Positions 39,801 to 51,570 of a DNA stretch of 64,000 nucleotides are shown piece by piece. The first letter of the stretch is position 1. Every line of letters starts with the position of its first letter. The position numbers were made by a program, and so were the translations under genes. Origin of the DNA: Tyto alba (taxonomy: Eukaryota; Chordata; Aves; Strigiformes; Tytonidae); the NCBI RefSeq assembly GCF_018691265.1, contig NW_024881261.1, forward strand, positions 25,445,374 through 25,509,373, given 5' to 3'. A model generated the notes under the pieces. The model was not told the origin of the DNA. It searched no databases and worked only from the letters and a program-made list of their open reading frames with translations.

Positions 39801-41093
39801 GCATAACTCTTTTTAAAGCTTTCATATCTTGACAGATATTACAGATATTTGTCATTTTACTTACAGTAAGTGACAGCTAAATTAGCTTTATGCTGTATTG
39901 GAGGATATCTCAGATGTAGTGAGTCCAGTCAAATTTATATTGCATTTCTTTAATGTGCAGCTGATTTTTGAGTGGTTATTAAGGAATGAACAGCGAAGAG
40001 ATACATGAAGAATGTAAAAATCTTGAGCTAGCAGATATTCAAGGTTAACAGATGAGAAATATGTTCCCCGTTTATTACTTCTATCATGTTGGATAGTGTA
40101 GTTTTTCCTTCATTTTCACTTCTTATTTCAGTTAGATGTGGGTTTGAAGATCTGTACATTAATCCTTCCTTAATAGATACCCACTTCCCAGCTGAGTATT
40201 TAAGGCTGCGAGCAGATAGCGTAGGTGTTTGTAGGTCACAGCTGAAACTACTGAGTGGAACAGCATTGGTACAGTATCACTTCATCTACTTACTGTATGT
40301 TTAGTTAAGTATGGTTCATCCATTGACTGCAATATTCATGCATTTCAGACTGTATACGTACATTTCTTTTTCAAAAGTTCAGGTCAAATTAAAGATGGGA
40401 AGAGAACAAACAGAACTACTGAATGAGAAAAAAAAAATCTTTTTGCTGTCAAGTAATTTAGTAATGACACTGTACTTTTTTGTGCTATGCATAAACACAA
40501 AGCACAATTAAAAAAAATTGCAGTGGATCTTCAGAATATTACACTAAGAGTATCTGAAAAAATGTACTTGGCAGGAGGGGAAGAGGAAATAAAAAAAAGA
40601 AGAAAAAAAGAGAAAGAACTTGTTGCCTTTTATCTAGATAGCTTAATTTCACAATTGAGTGTTTCTCACAATTGTCTGTTTAAATTGCTGTCAGAAATGG
40701 AAAATTCTGTAGTATGATATTTTCACATTTTTGTATGTTCAATGTATTGCTAATGATAGCCAGTCTTTCAAATTGCTGTAAATGTATCAAAGATGAGTTG
40801 TAAGTTTCCAATGTGTTAATCTACTCTGTTCCATTACTGCTGTCTTACTCTTGGGAATCCCACTAGTATTTGGGCAATTAGTATTTGGAATAAGCCACCA
40901 TAAGATTAGCTTGGTGTTATTCAAATCAAAGTAGAGGAAGTGAAACAAAACACCAGAATTTAAGAGAATAACTGATTTAATAGTGTAATATGCTTTAAAT
41001 ACCACTTCTTTTTAGAAATTTTGGAAACTTGGGAAGTAGTATTTGTGTCTTGATATTTTTTCAGTTTTCTTGTAAGTCAGGTTTGGTGGTGTT

Positions 41094-41112
41094 TTGGTTG
41101 GTTGGTTGGTTG
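41094..41112 (+). repeat. (GGTT)n microsatellite
   Basis: About 4.5 units of GGTT, followed by a short T-run. It is a small tetranucleotide repeat. Confidence 0.85.
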
Positions 41113-41223
41113 TTTTTTTGTATGCGCAGCCTTCTTTGAAAATAGTTTATGCTTAGGTGGGCTGAAGTTGAAGTTCAACAATACAGTTTCTCCTACAGGA
41201 CTACCACCAAAGCAGTGGCTCTC

Positions 41224-41240
41224 TGTGTGTGTGTGTGTGT
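41224..41240 (+). repeat. (TG)n microsatellite
   Basis: A perfect TG dinucleotide repeat of 8.5 units, the only clear CA/TG microsatellite in the window. Confidence 0.9.
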
Positions 41241-41294
41241 ATGTATTTCCATGCTGAGGAGAGGAAAACCAAGAGTGTTGAGTGAAAAATTATT

Positions 41295-41324
41295 GGGGGG
41301 GGGGGGGGGGCGGGGAGGGCGGGG
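41295..41324 (+). repeat. (G)16 tract with flanking G-runs, quadruplex-capable
   Basis: Sixteen consecutive G (41295-41310) followed by CGGGG, AGGG and CGGGG. Several G-runs of three or more separated by single bases satisfy the simple G-quadruplex rule. Long poly-G is unstable and prone to sequencing error, so the exact length may be unreliable. Confidence 0.9.
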
Positions 41325-43310
41325 ATTGCTTTGAATACTGGCCTGAATCATGCACAGAGTTATATCTGTTCTGACTGAAGCTGATGCTGAAACACCTACT
41401 GACCTCTCAGAGAGAAGAGAGGAAGTTTTACAGCAGTGTTACAGAGAATCATATCTAAAGTATAACATTGCCTTGTGTTCTTTTAAAAGATATTTTATTT
41501 CCTTTCAGTACTATGTAGAGGATATGTGGCAGGGAGTAATATTTATTGGTACAGAATTTCTTGAGGAAGTCTCTAAAGTGGAAGCAGGGCAGCAAATTAC
41601 AGAAGCTCAAATAGAGCTTTCACACTTCCCCTGAAAAGAACGTTTGCTTTATAAAAAAATATAATGTCCATCCCTAGAAGATTCTTATATGTATGCTGTA
41701 CTGCTTTATCTGTTTTACTTCACAGCAGTGGAGATAGGTATTTCACATAATTCTGAATGGCAATAGCTACGGCCAGTGATCCAAACTATTGGTAAATAAT
41801 AGGATTTGATCAGTGTTTTCTTTCTTGTTCTTGTATGAGATCTTTCCATAGTCCAGAAAAATGATACAGCTTATTTAGCACTCTCTAAAAACAATAATAG
41901 ACCTATTCAGATTTTATCTGTAACTTTACTTTGTGTTGAGCAGTATTTGTAATGCTGTCATAAACTGCACTAAAGCACTGTTTCCTAGGCTTTAGTGATA
42001 GGATAAGTATTCCCCAGGAACACACAAGCAGAACATGCAGATTGTTTAGCGTAGGTTAAATGCACCTATCTGGAACATAACCATGTTAATATTACATCTT
42101 TCAGATTTGGCAGAAGCCTTAAGAGTATAGTATTTCAACATTGGTTTTGTAGAAACCTGCTGCGAAACTGGACGGAATTAATAATGGCTGAGATATATCA
42201 CACTTGGTACAGTATTAAATTCCAGCAGTGGAAGGATGCAAACCAGTTCATACCCTTACAAGAACATTGTGTGCTACAGTAATCTTGGCAATACTGTACA
42301 ATCAAAATAAGATTGAATAAATGTTACACTCTTCTTTCTGTCAGAAATAGTACTCATGCAGTCTCTTGTCAGTCTTTGTGCATACTGTCCCAAGCAGGTC
42401 ACTGGAAAGATCATAAGATAAACAGATATAATGGTTTATTCTGGCTGCATAATGCATTATAAAGAAGGTGTTAAGGACCTTAATAAGGATGGACAATTTT
42501 GCATGTTTCACTTCTTGGGTGAGCAGCTTGCAAGCAAAGACATGTGTTGTGTATGTAAGAGTGTTCCCTCTAGAACATCTCTGTTTATCAAAATGATATC
42601 AAAATTGAAGGCTGGAATAAATCTCATTCTTAGCCAGTAGGCAATTCATTCAGTATAGGCTTTTTATTCAGATGTGATGGAAAGAGGAGGCAAGACCCCA
42701 GGGACATACCTTACAGGGCTACAGCTTTTACCAGAAAGCACATCTGGGATCTATCAATCAATAGCTTTCGTTGTGCAGGTTGTGCTTCCTTTGTACTTTT
42801 ACACTGCTTTACCGGAGATTCTGTCACCATTTATCAGTTGGGTGGATACTGTCAGTCTCCACCTTCTTTCATTCCAAGGGTTACCAGCATCCGTTCTTAG
42901 GAACCTTATCACCTTCTTTTAAAGTGTTTGGTGATGGATTGGGAAGAGATGGCTCTCCTCTCGCTGTATAAGCTAATAGGTCTTCTGTCACTTCCAATTT
43001 GCACTACTGGGGCATCAGAAACTGTTACTTTATATTTTCTCCCCTGAAAAGCAAAACAAAAATGAATGAAACTCTTTCAAGCTGCAGTGAAATGAATTTT
43101 GAAATTTTAAACACCTACTTTTCTCTGAATAGAAAGGTTGTAACAAAAGACCAATCAAACTGCTGTGTTTTGGGGGCAAGGGTGTGAGATTTTAAAGATG
43201 TGGTTACTGTAATGCCTGCATTGCTACAAAACTTCATCTTAGACCATTTTTTTAGAGCAGAAGGGAGCAACCATAAGCACAATGAACAGCATATTTATCT
43301 CTCTTTGTAG

Positions 43311-43431
43311 ACATGCAGCTGTGGATAACTTTTGCAGCATACTTGTAGCAACACAAAATGTCGCCTTCATAGCCCTGTGGGGCCAGAGGCTTCTCTGGCC
43401 TTTGAAAACCCCCCCTGTAAGGCTGGATGAG
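43311..43431 (+). other. Exon-like interval with good acceptor and donor
   Basis: A pyrimidine-rich acceptor (TTTATCTCTCTTTGTAG, ending at 43310) and a near-consensus donor (GAG then GTAAGG, starting at 43432) bracket 121 bases. One forward frame is open throughout and beyond, at 43282-43488. The conceptual segment shows no domain I recognise. A 121-base length is typical for an internal vertebrate exon, but such pairs also arise by chance over 64 kb. Within it is a perfect 8-4-8 hairpin at 43381-43400. It could be a minor coding exon, a non-coding RNA exon, a cryptic exon or chance. Confidence 0.25.
43381..43400 (+). repeat. Perfect 8-bp inverted repeat, 4-base loop
   Basis: GGCCAGAG, loop GCTT, then CTCTGGCC: a perfect GC-rich hairpin of 20 bases inside the exon-like interval. 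The next outer pair is G-T, which would be a wobble pair in RNA. It is stable for its size but too short for a microRNA precursor. Confidence 0.9.
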
Positions 43432-44891
43432 GTAAGGATAAGATTTTTTGGAAATTCAAACCGAGGCCCAACAAACCAACTACTTTGAAAAACTTAGTGT
43501 CCAGAAGACTGATGTATATGGTTATTCAATTCACTCATTTCCATAAGAAAATGTATTTGATTTTGAGAAATAGATCAAACTTTGTGGAGTGAAAAAATTG
43601 TTTAAACAATATAAGGATTCTCAAAATTGTATGTATTAGTTACTGCTGTCTCAAAGAGGAGGGTTTGTGTTTTAGATACTTGAGCTGGGACTGCGTGACT
43701 AGGGAAAAAGTAGTAAGATAGATGTCAAAACAGGAGAGCCTCGTGTGAGGTGCTTGAGGGGATTTGTTAGGTTTTCTCTTTTAAAGTGGGGATCTGAAAC
43801 TCTGAAAATAAAGGTGTATCCTCAAAGGTTTGTATTAGGAGGAAAAAAAGTAAAGGTTGGAGTAAAAGTTGTAGCTCTCTGCATTTACTACTTGATCAAA
43901 ATGCAGACCAGGCTAGTATAATGCTTGAAATATGATTGTTAGGGGCTGCTTTTAATTTTTATTAGGCATTATGAAATATTTGTTTTAACTTTGAAAAGTG
44001 CATCAATTAAAAAGAGATGGTGTATGTTGATGAGGAAATGGGGAAAAAAAAATATTTAATTAATGGAATATTTACAAGTAGAAGATTTATTTCCAGGATT
44101 GTTGTTCTTGTTAGGACTATATTTACATATCCCAATCAAGCTCAAGATCAAGTTTTAGGGAACACTGTATATGCTAAAAGTGTACCTTTCCCAGAGTGAT
44201 GCATAATCTGAATGACAGTTAAAATGTGGGGAAAGGAACACTGTTTTCACTGTACATGGAGAAATTCAAGCAGTCATAGGTTTTTCTAGCATTATGAAAA
44301 GCTGCCTGGTCCCTGACTTGTGTTGCCAAATAATACATGTTTCTTAAAAGAAACTTATAAGAAGATAGTTTTCCTCTTTGTTTTTAAAAATTCAAAATGA
44401 ATCTGAATTTCATGGAGAAGAAAAGATTACACACGCACACATAAATATAAAAGTATTAAAAAGGCCAACACATTCATTTTACTTGGCTCTACAGTTCAAA
44501 AGCTTCTATTTTAAGAAATCGAACTACTTGGAAAAGGAAAAAGAATTAAAAGAAACTTGTGTCACTCTTTCTCTCAGGCTTCTATGCTGTGATTGTCACA
44601 ACCCAATGAAATCAAGAAACTGCTTAGAATAGCCTGGTTTACCAAAATTTACCTGTTTACCTGATCTTGTCCCAAAAATGCTATTTTGTGTTTAAAGCTA
44701 CAGTTGTTGAGCAAATGAAGATACTGAAAAATGTATTTTTATGCTGAAATACTGTTTGCTCAGGGACTAAATGCATATATATGTATGCTTTTTTATGTTA
44801 GTTAATGAGATTTTTTTCTGTAACAGTTAAACAATGGTCTGAAACCTTACTGACATTCCTATGGCGTGAGTGCCATTGGCACTTTTATCTC

Positions 44892-44910
44892 TGAAGATCT
44901 GAGATCTTCA
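44892..44910. repeat. Perfect 9-1-9 palindrome
   Basis: TGAAGATCT, a central G, then AGATCTTCA: a perfect inverted repeat with 9-base arms around one base. This resembles the geometry of a dimeric transcription factor site, but I know no factor with this exact consensus. Confidence 0.9.
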
Positions 44911-45010
44911 TACTTTGTCTCACTTCCCTTCCAGTCACATTTAGTATTTCATTGTATTTTTAAATATAACAGTTCTTATGCCTTTGATTTTTGTATTAGT
45001 GGGGGTTTTT

Positions 45011-45090
45011 TGTTTTGTTTTTGCTGTTTTTTGTTGTTGTTGTTGTTTTTGTGGTTTTGTTGTTTTTTTTTTTTTTTTTTTTTTTTTTTT
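45011..45090 (+). repeat. T/G-rich simple repeat ending in (T)28
   Basis: TTTTG and TTG units with few interruptions lead into 28 T at 45063-45090, followed by CCCCC. This low-complexity DNA translates into phenylalanine-rich nonsense. Confidence 0.92.
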
Positions 45091-46544
45091 CCCCCTGCTA
45101 GTTAGACTAGTCACTTAAATTTCATTCTTCATAGTCTCCTAGAGTTCAAAATAATGCACAGTTATCTAGCCAGACCAAAGCTAGTTCAGTCCTGCCCTAC
45201 TTCTGGGATCATTCCTGTATGTATAATGATACCAATAAATATAAAGAATTCCTTAGACACTTTTGCTAGAAGCTAAAGATGAATCTACATGAAACCGTTT
45301 CTACAGTCTATATTTTCCTCGTCAGAAGATGTAAAAACCTTTCATGTTTGCTAGTTGGTTTGTATAGAGGGAGAGTCCCTTATCCCTCCACGATGAATGT
45401 GACTTATTTTGTCCTGACAGCTAAGGGTGTTAAGACAAATCCTGGGCTTACACTCCAGGCACTTCCTCTCTTTTTGGCATGCTGGCAAGACTTTCTTTGA
45501 TATCCAAGGGTATGAATGTAGCTGGGTGAGGTCAGGAGTTGGGACTGAAATTCTTTCAAAGGGATTCTCTTGATGATAGGTCTTTTTGCAATGTCTGTAT
45601 AAATAGCAGTATTTATGAAAAATTTTTGCACAAGTGGAAAAATTAGAGGCAGCTACCAGAAACCAGGCTGTGATGATATGACTTAATATTTTTAGAAGAA
45701 GTCAAAAGAAGAGGAGAAGGTCTTTATAGATCCTCCCTGCTGCAGACCTACTCTGTTGTTTGTATTCAATGTACTAATGGGAGATATTTTCCAATTTTTC
45801 AAGACATGGAACGTTTGTATCTCCTACTAATCTCAGTTTGAGGTTTTGGTATATTGGTGCACTCCAGAGTTACTTGTAGTAGGTCTTGACAACTGTTGTA
45901 GGAAGGATTATTCTCACCTAACTTGTTGTTCTTGGATTTTATGTCTCTGGTTCACTTTTTCAGATTAATTCCTTGATTTTTTTTTTACAGTCTCCGAAAT
46001 ATCTGCAAGCCCTTTTGGTAAAGGTGGTTGCCTCAGTTTACCTTGGTTAAATTTAAGTTCACAGTAGTTAGGTTGTTGCACCTTTAGTGGTATAACTTGA
46101 CAGCTTTACCCCTTCCCCCTCAAGTATAAAGTTAGAAACCTCCAAGACTGACTTTGCAGCAATATTTCTGTGCAACAACCAGTCTGACACAGTAGCTCAC
46201 AGTCAAACTCGGCTGAAGAATTTTGGACATCTCAACACTTTTTGTAGAGCTGCTCTTCCCCTCTTTTTGCCTTTTTACACTTGTCAGAGTTCTTTTGATA
46301 CCCTGTCTTGGGCCTTTTTGTTCTTGCAATGTCTCAAGAATTCTTGTCAAGAGGCAGCTTGCCTTCAGCTCTTCTCTATTTTGTTGGTATTGTTTTCTCA
46401 ACAGCATGCAATTAAACTAACCCTGTATAGTCAAACAGCAACTAACTGAAGGGTCTAGTAGTAGTCATCACAAACTATGACGAAGTACTCTTAAAATGGA
46501 GAAGGTGAATCACAAAAGTAGGATAGAGTTCAGAGTCTTTGCTG

Positions 46545-46577
46545 CTGATGTCCTGGGTATTTGCTGTGGGACATCAG
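46545..46577 (+). repeat. Perfect 9-bp inverted repeat, 15-base loop
   Basis: CTGATGTCC at 46545-46553 and GGACATCAG at 46569-46577 are exact reverse complements separated by 15 bases. In RNA this would form a stable stem-loop. The stem does not extend far enough for a microRNA precursor. Confidence 0.85.
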
Positions 46578-47606
46578 GTCAGAGATGTGTTCTGGGTAAC
46601 ACTGTACATTCTGGTGCAGAGGAGGAAGACCAGGGTGGAAAACAATGCAACAAGGAAACTGGCATGCAATATCTTAATATTCACATTTCTGTCTAACTTA
46701 ATATTGTTCAATGCTAACAAAATAGTTGCAAAAATAATTTTTCAGAGCTTGGGAAATGGATACATGTGCAACTTGATGTTGCTCCAACTTCCACAGTGCG
46801 TAGTCACAGGCAAAACCTATGCCATTCTAAGGGAATAACATGGTCCACTTGGACAATCTATTTCCTTCTCCCTCATCTAGTCTAGCACTTTGTCTTCTCT
46901 ACAGAAGTGGACGTGCCTGTAATCTGATTTTTTTTTCTTACATGTATGATGCCATTCTAACTTTCCAGATAGTCCTTAGGCCACAGGTCTTTCTGTGGTT
47001 ATGGAATATTCTGGTCTTGAAAGTTTGCCCTTGATGTAAAATTTAAATTTACTATAAGTTGGTTTTGAGAACTAGGTTGAGGTACGTGATAGGAACTTGT
47101 ACATTGGAGTTTTTTAGATGTCTCGAAAATAACTTTGGAAGTTAATGATCACAGATCTTTTGGTAACTTAAGATCACTGTGGCATTTTATTTGTGAATGC
47201 TTATTGATTCAGAGGTTGGGAACCTGCTTGTATAATGAAAGAGTCATATTTTGTGGTTTCTCTGCATGGACACTGTGTTATCTGAGTTCCGTTAGTTGTC
47301 CTCGCTCAATATACTTTAACTGGAAATATTTGTTAGGTTAATCACAGTAAATTTTGTATTAGCTGACGACAGTTGTATATAGTCTAAGCTCTTTCTTGTT
47401 TGGTCATTGGTCAAAAGTTTGATCCAGAACTCCATGTCTTCTGAGCATGGGATATGCAGTTGATGACTTGGCATATTTGGAGTGTGCTATAAAAACAGGA
47501 ACAGTCATAGGAATGCATTTCATCTTTGGTCAAGGGTTGGGATGAAGTAGATGATTTCTTGAGATCCTTTCCAGTTCTTTGTTTCTGTATTTTTCTATAA
47601 TATGAA

Positions 47607-47620
47607 TTTTTTTTTTTTTT
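47607..47620 (+). repeat. (T)14 tract followed by ATAG
   Basis: T14 followed by ATAGGACAC gives an acceptor-like context with no convincing exon after it. Confidence 0.8.
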
Positions 47621-48441
47621 ATAGGACACAACACTTTTTTTGTATTGGCATGTTTTTACATATTATTTCTGTTTTGAGTTTTGTGGCTGTTTTTATGATT
47701 ATGTTAGTGATGTAAACAAGTAAAATTTTAGATCTAGATGGAATTTGTCAATAGACATAAAGGACTAAATAACACAGAGATCAGTAATACCTGTTGCTTT
47801 AGCCAGGTAGCTTTCTGCTTTGTAATGAAATTTTCCCACAGTCTATGCATGACATTCAGGCCATCAGTGCAAATAAAATGATGTCATGTACATCAATGCT
47901 TCCAGAAGTCAAAAAAGAACACTGGCTTCATATTCTGTACCTTAATTATGGGCAAAATATCTGAACTAACAGAGTGGCACCTTCTTCCTCATAGCTATGT
48001 TGAAAAATGGGACATTGTAAAATAATCCTGGAAGTAAACAAAATATCTGTTTGGGTAATGGTATTGCTTTACATTACTGTATTCTGTATTACATTCAAGG
48101 AGGAGACATACAGTCTCATACCAAAGGCCTCTAGATATAAAGCAAAAGAAACCTTTGATTTTATGTGAAGTATAAATAAGCAACATAACTGCCACTGATT
48201 GCAGTGGGGTCAAACAATTCATTTTCAGAAATTCTCCATGCTAAAAATGATTGCATACAGTATTTAATGATTATGATAATTTGGAACAAGTAGGTAGATT
48301 ATGTTTTTTTTTTTCCCAGGTGGCTTTATTCTCCTTTCAGAGGATAGTGAAGAGCATGAAATTGGCTGTGAACTTTAGAAATCCATTTCCTTTGTTGCTT
48401 TATCTTGATTGGTTGGTTGGTTTGCTGGCCCTGCATGAATA

Positions 48442-48456
48442 TTTTTTTTTTTTTTT
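48442..48456 (+). repeat. (T)15 tract
   Basis: Fifteen T followed by CCCCAAG, preceded by GGTTGGTTGG at about 48410-48420. It is simple-sequence DNA. Confidence 0.85.
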
Positions 48457-49199
48457 CCCCAAGTGCTGATGCTGGGACACCTTACTTTTTTTGAGGCACT
48501 ATAATTATTCCTCTACTTGAAGTTGACAGGGCTTTTCTATGTTTTCTTTCCAGGTAAAAGTAACCATGTGTTAAACAAGACAACACATGACCATAGGTAA
48601 AATTGGAATTTTTTCTAGTAAGTCCACTAGGGTGGAAACAAATTAGATTTTCCAAACTGTTCTAAGGGAAGGTGCCACTTCTTCTTCTCTACAAGCATCT
48701 TTTGTCTTAAAATGCTGTTTTTAACAATGACAGAAAATTGTCTGGAGATTTGTAAGGCAAATACACCATGCAGAACTCTGACTTCAGGGTGGGTTTGTTG
48801 AGTTGTTATTTTGTTTGTTTTTCTATTTGCATAATTTTGTTGAAACTATGAATGTCTGGGCACTGTAGGAAGTAGACTTGTGTGGAAAAAAAGAAAGGGC
48901 AAAATAAAAAAATCAAACTAAACCAAGCTGAATTAAGTACTCCTTTTAGACTACGTTTAGATTGCAGCTCTCAACTATTTAGAAAGCTTACCATTGTTGT
49001 ATCCAACTTGCATTTCATATGCTTGACTCTTCTAATGTTAATAGTACACTCCATCTTAAATTCCAGTGTGTCAAAGGGATTATCTCTGTTGTGTCTTCAT
49101 ATTAATCATGACTGTAGCTTTGTACTTTATATAGGAATACACAACCCTATGCTGCTTTAGTGCAAAACTTGCTACCCACAAAAATAATTTTTGTGTGCC

Positions 49200-49700
49200 A
49201 GTAAGAAGTGTTGCTCCTGAAATCTCTTGGGCTTGGATATAAATTTATTTAAATTAATTAGGAAATTGTGATTTTATTTTTTAAATATAAAGGCAGATTT
49301 TTATCACAATAATGTATCATTGCAAGGGTGATTGCAATCATAATTTCCTTCCATAAATTACAGTTAGAGATCTCTTGTGATTGCTCTTTCTTTATAGATT
49401 GGAATTACCTACCATTCTGTCGGTCTAGCTATTTCCATATGAATATCTAAACTCATTACAATAATATCCAAAGCATGGTATGCTGCATTATTGTGCTGTT
49501 TAATAAGTGCCTTGGCTGCTTTTCACAGCAGTGCTATAGGCTAGTTTTCTATTTTTTGCAGATCACTGCCATTGTTTGCTGAGTGCCCATATGGGAGCAC
49601 TTTTTGTGATCTAGTGCTTTTGCTTGTATAATACTGATTCAGAAAAACAGCCCGCTTAGAGAGAAACATTAATTAGGTGCAAAGAAGGCGTTATTCCATG
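49200..49700. promoter_or_regulatory. Candidate conserved regulatory element, left part of a 900-bp cluster
   Basis: The block holds a perfect 12-base palindrome TGATTGCAATCA at 49329-49340, which contains the C/EBP-type core ATTGCAAT. It also holds a 10-base palindrome CCCATATGGG at 49586-49595 flanked by imperfect GTG and CAC arms. The spread of TAAT, AATTA and complex words without homopolymers is enhancer-like. Factor assignments are consensus matches by eye. Confidence 0.42.
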
Positions 49701-49702
49701 CT

Positions 49703-49744
49703 GGGGATGGGGGGGAAGGATGGAGGGGGCAGGGGGAAGTAGGG
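49703..49744 (+). repeat. G-rich tract, quadruplex-capable
   Basis: Runs of G4, G7, G5 and G5 separated by loops of 2, 9 and 2 bases, followed by another GGG. This exceeds the simple G-quadruplex rule slightly in loop length but is still plausible. It sits between the two halves of the 49.2-50.1 kb element-like cluster, so it may mark an open or structured site. Confidence 0.8.
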
Positions 49745-49759
49745 AAGTACAGCAAATAA

Positions 49760-50130
49760 ATTATCTCTTATTTGTGCAGTGTTTTATGGTTGTCAGCTGT
49801 CTGTTGCCAAAGAACCCCAATGGAGTTAAATGCTTGTGACACCTTGCCCAGTCAAGGTATAGTAAAAGCCTGTTATGGAACGCGCTTTGTGACAACCTGT
49901 GCTAGTTTATATTAGCTTAAGCAATCACTTTTTTCTGTGCTTGGCAAAATTTGTTAAATTAATTCAGCTGCAATTAGCAGATTTATGGGAAAGTACCCTG
50001 TTATCCTTTAATTGGAGAGCATAAAACTACAAACTGAATCTGCTGGTTCTATTTGTGTAATAGGCAATCTATCTAAGACAAGGTTTGATCGATGGAGTCG
50101 TATGATGCCCTTGCCTTGTTTTATATTGGC
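49760..50130. promoter_or_regulatory. Candidate conserved regulatory element, right part of the cluster
   Basis: Sequence of high complexity with isolated CpGs (GGAACGCGCTTTGTGAC near 49877) and homeodomain-like words (TTAAATTAATTCAGCTGCAATTAG around 49953-49977). The latter surround a CAGCTG E-box. It is separated from the left part by the G-rich tract. The combination strongly resembles a developmental enhancer, but this is inference. Confidence 0.42.
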
Positions 50131-51124
50131 TGTCAGCTCTTAACTGGGACTGAAGTATCTGGGTAACAAAAATTGATATAATGACTTAATGCGCCTTATT
50201 CTCTTTGAGCTACATCAGTTTAGAGCACTTCTGAGAGAAAAATGTCTGGAAAATATCAGGGAGTCATTTATCAACCTGTTTTCATTAGCATACTGCCTAG
50301 CACTGGCAAGGATTTGAATAAAAAAAAACAAAAAGCAGGATGGTACAATTTATTTCAGGTCTCATATTTCTTGGATGAAAAGAGACTTCTAATAAATGGA
50401 AAATATATAAAGATGCATTTCTTGCTTATTTTTCCTAAATAAAAGCTGTGCAAAAACATATCTTTAGTTTGATTGATAAGAAGGCAGGAAGCATACGTGT
50501 ATGAAGACAATCAGAAAATTAGCAACAGTATCCTCCCTTACTATGTTTTGTTAATTTATTTGATGTATACCACAGAATAAACCCCTTGTCTTATGTGTGT
50601 ACATATGAAAATATGTGGGGGGGAGTAGTAGGGGTTTGTCACCATAGAGAGCTTTAAAAAACCTAAAATCGGATCTCTCTAAAGATAAAGCTGTTAAGCT
50701 ATGCAAGAGTCTGATGAAAGTGAAATAGGTGCCCATCAGAATGTTTGTATAGTGGGCAAAATGTGTGCACTGTATCAAGTCATTTGTCCTACCTACTCTG
50801 TGATGCTAACCAGAAGAGGTAATAATAACTGAAAAGCAGTTGTGTGCAAGTAAGTCCTTTTTTGCATGAAATTTTTATGCATCAGTCAGACTGCATACAG
50901 TGTGTCTAATGTATAAAATAAATTGGTGTATAAATCAGATTGAGCAGCATGTAGGCAGGTCTGCATTTGCACACAGGAATCAAATCCAGGCATGGGAAAT
51001 TCCCATTTTAACCTCTCCATGAGGATTTATCAGGTGACAGTTCCATGCTTAAATTTCTAATAAGAAAAATTAAAAATAAAATGTGTCCACTTCTCGACAA
51101 AACCTGGATGCAATGGAATACAGA
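50131..51124. other. AT-rich non-coding stretch
   Basis: No recognisable gene or repeat. A short G-run patch lies near 50618-50632. Confidence 0.5.
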
Positions 51125-51570
51125 AAGGACCTGAAGATAAAGGACTTGTGGACATGCACAGCATCATCTTGTGACCCCTTCTATAGCTTCTAATTATGTC
51201 AAGGATTTGGAATGCCAATCAATAGAAAGTGATTTATGATTGGTATAAGCAATTGCACATGGCTTCACATTGATCAGTATGTAGATTTCCTGACATAAGA
51301 AGTTATTATCTATGACAGATACTTGTCTAACTGCTAATTGAATTGCACATTTTTCCATCAGTGTTATCAAACTACCACCAAATATAGACCATAACTTTGT
51401 TGTTTTTTGCATGTGAAAATAAAACTATGATGAACGGCAAGTGTCAGTGTAGGGGTTGTCTGACAGTAACCACTATTTATCGATGCAACTTGTGCTTGCT
51501 ATAAGATGACAATATCACCCAGTGTTGCCATGACAATCAAAATGAGTGTTGGGTCCATGATATTTTCTAC
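51125..51570. promoter_or_regulatory. Candidate conserved regulatory element
   Basis: A homopolymer-poor block with many motif-like words, including several CAAT and ATTG words and GATGACAATATCACC near 51506. It also contains a CpG-bearing ATCGATGC word near 51480. It is less CpG-rich than the 13 kb and 60 kb blocks, so the call is weaker. Confidence 0.3.

Larger units (their letters stand above)
33571..43310. other. Non-coding stretch rich in simple repeats
   Basis: No gene is recognisable. The tract 35460-35720 is more GC-rich than its neighbours and unclassified. The open frame of 120 codons at 38387-38749 is hydrophobic, T-rich in origin and matches no family I know. Simple repeats are listed separately. 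Confidence 0.55.
43432..49199. other. Non-coding stretch with inverted repeats and T/G tracts
   Basis: No gene is recognisable. It contains the inverted repeats at 44892 and 46545, a 12-base palindrome at 46335-46346 (CAAGAATTCTTG), and the long T tract at 45063. The part from about 45270 to 46660 is somewhat more complex than its surroundings, without identifiable content. Confidence 0.55.

Noticed and set aside
44866..45105. Frame encoding a phenylalanine-rich tail
   Set aside because: It is a translation of the T/G simple repeat and T28 tract.
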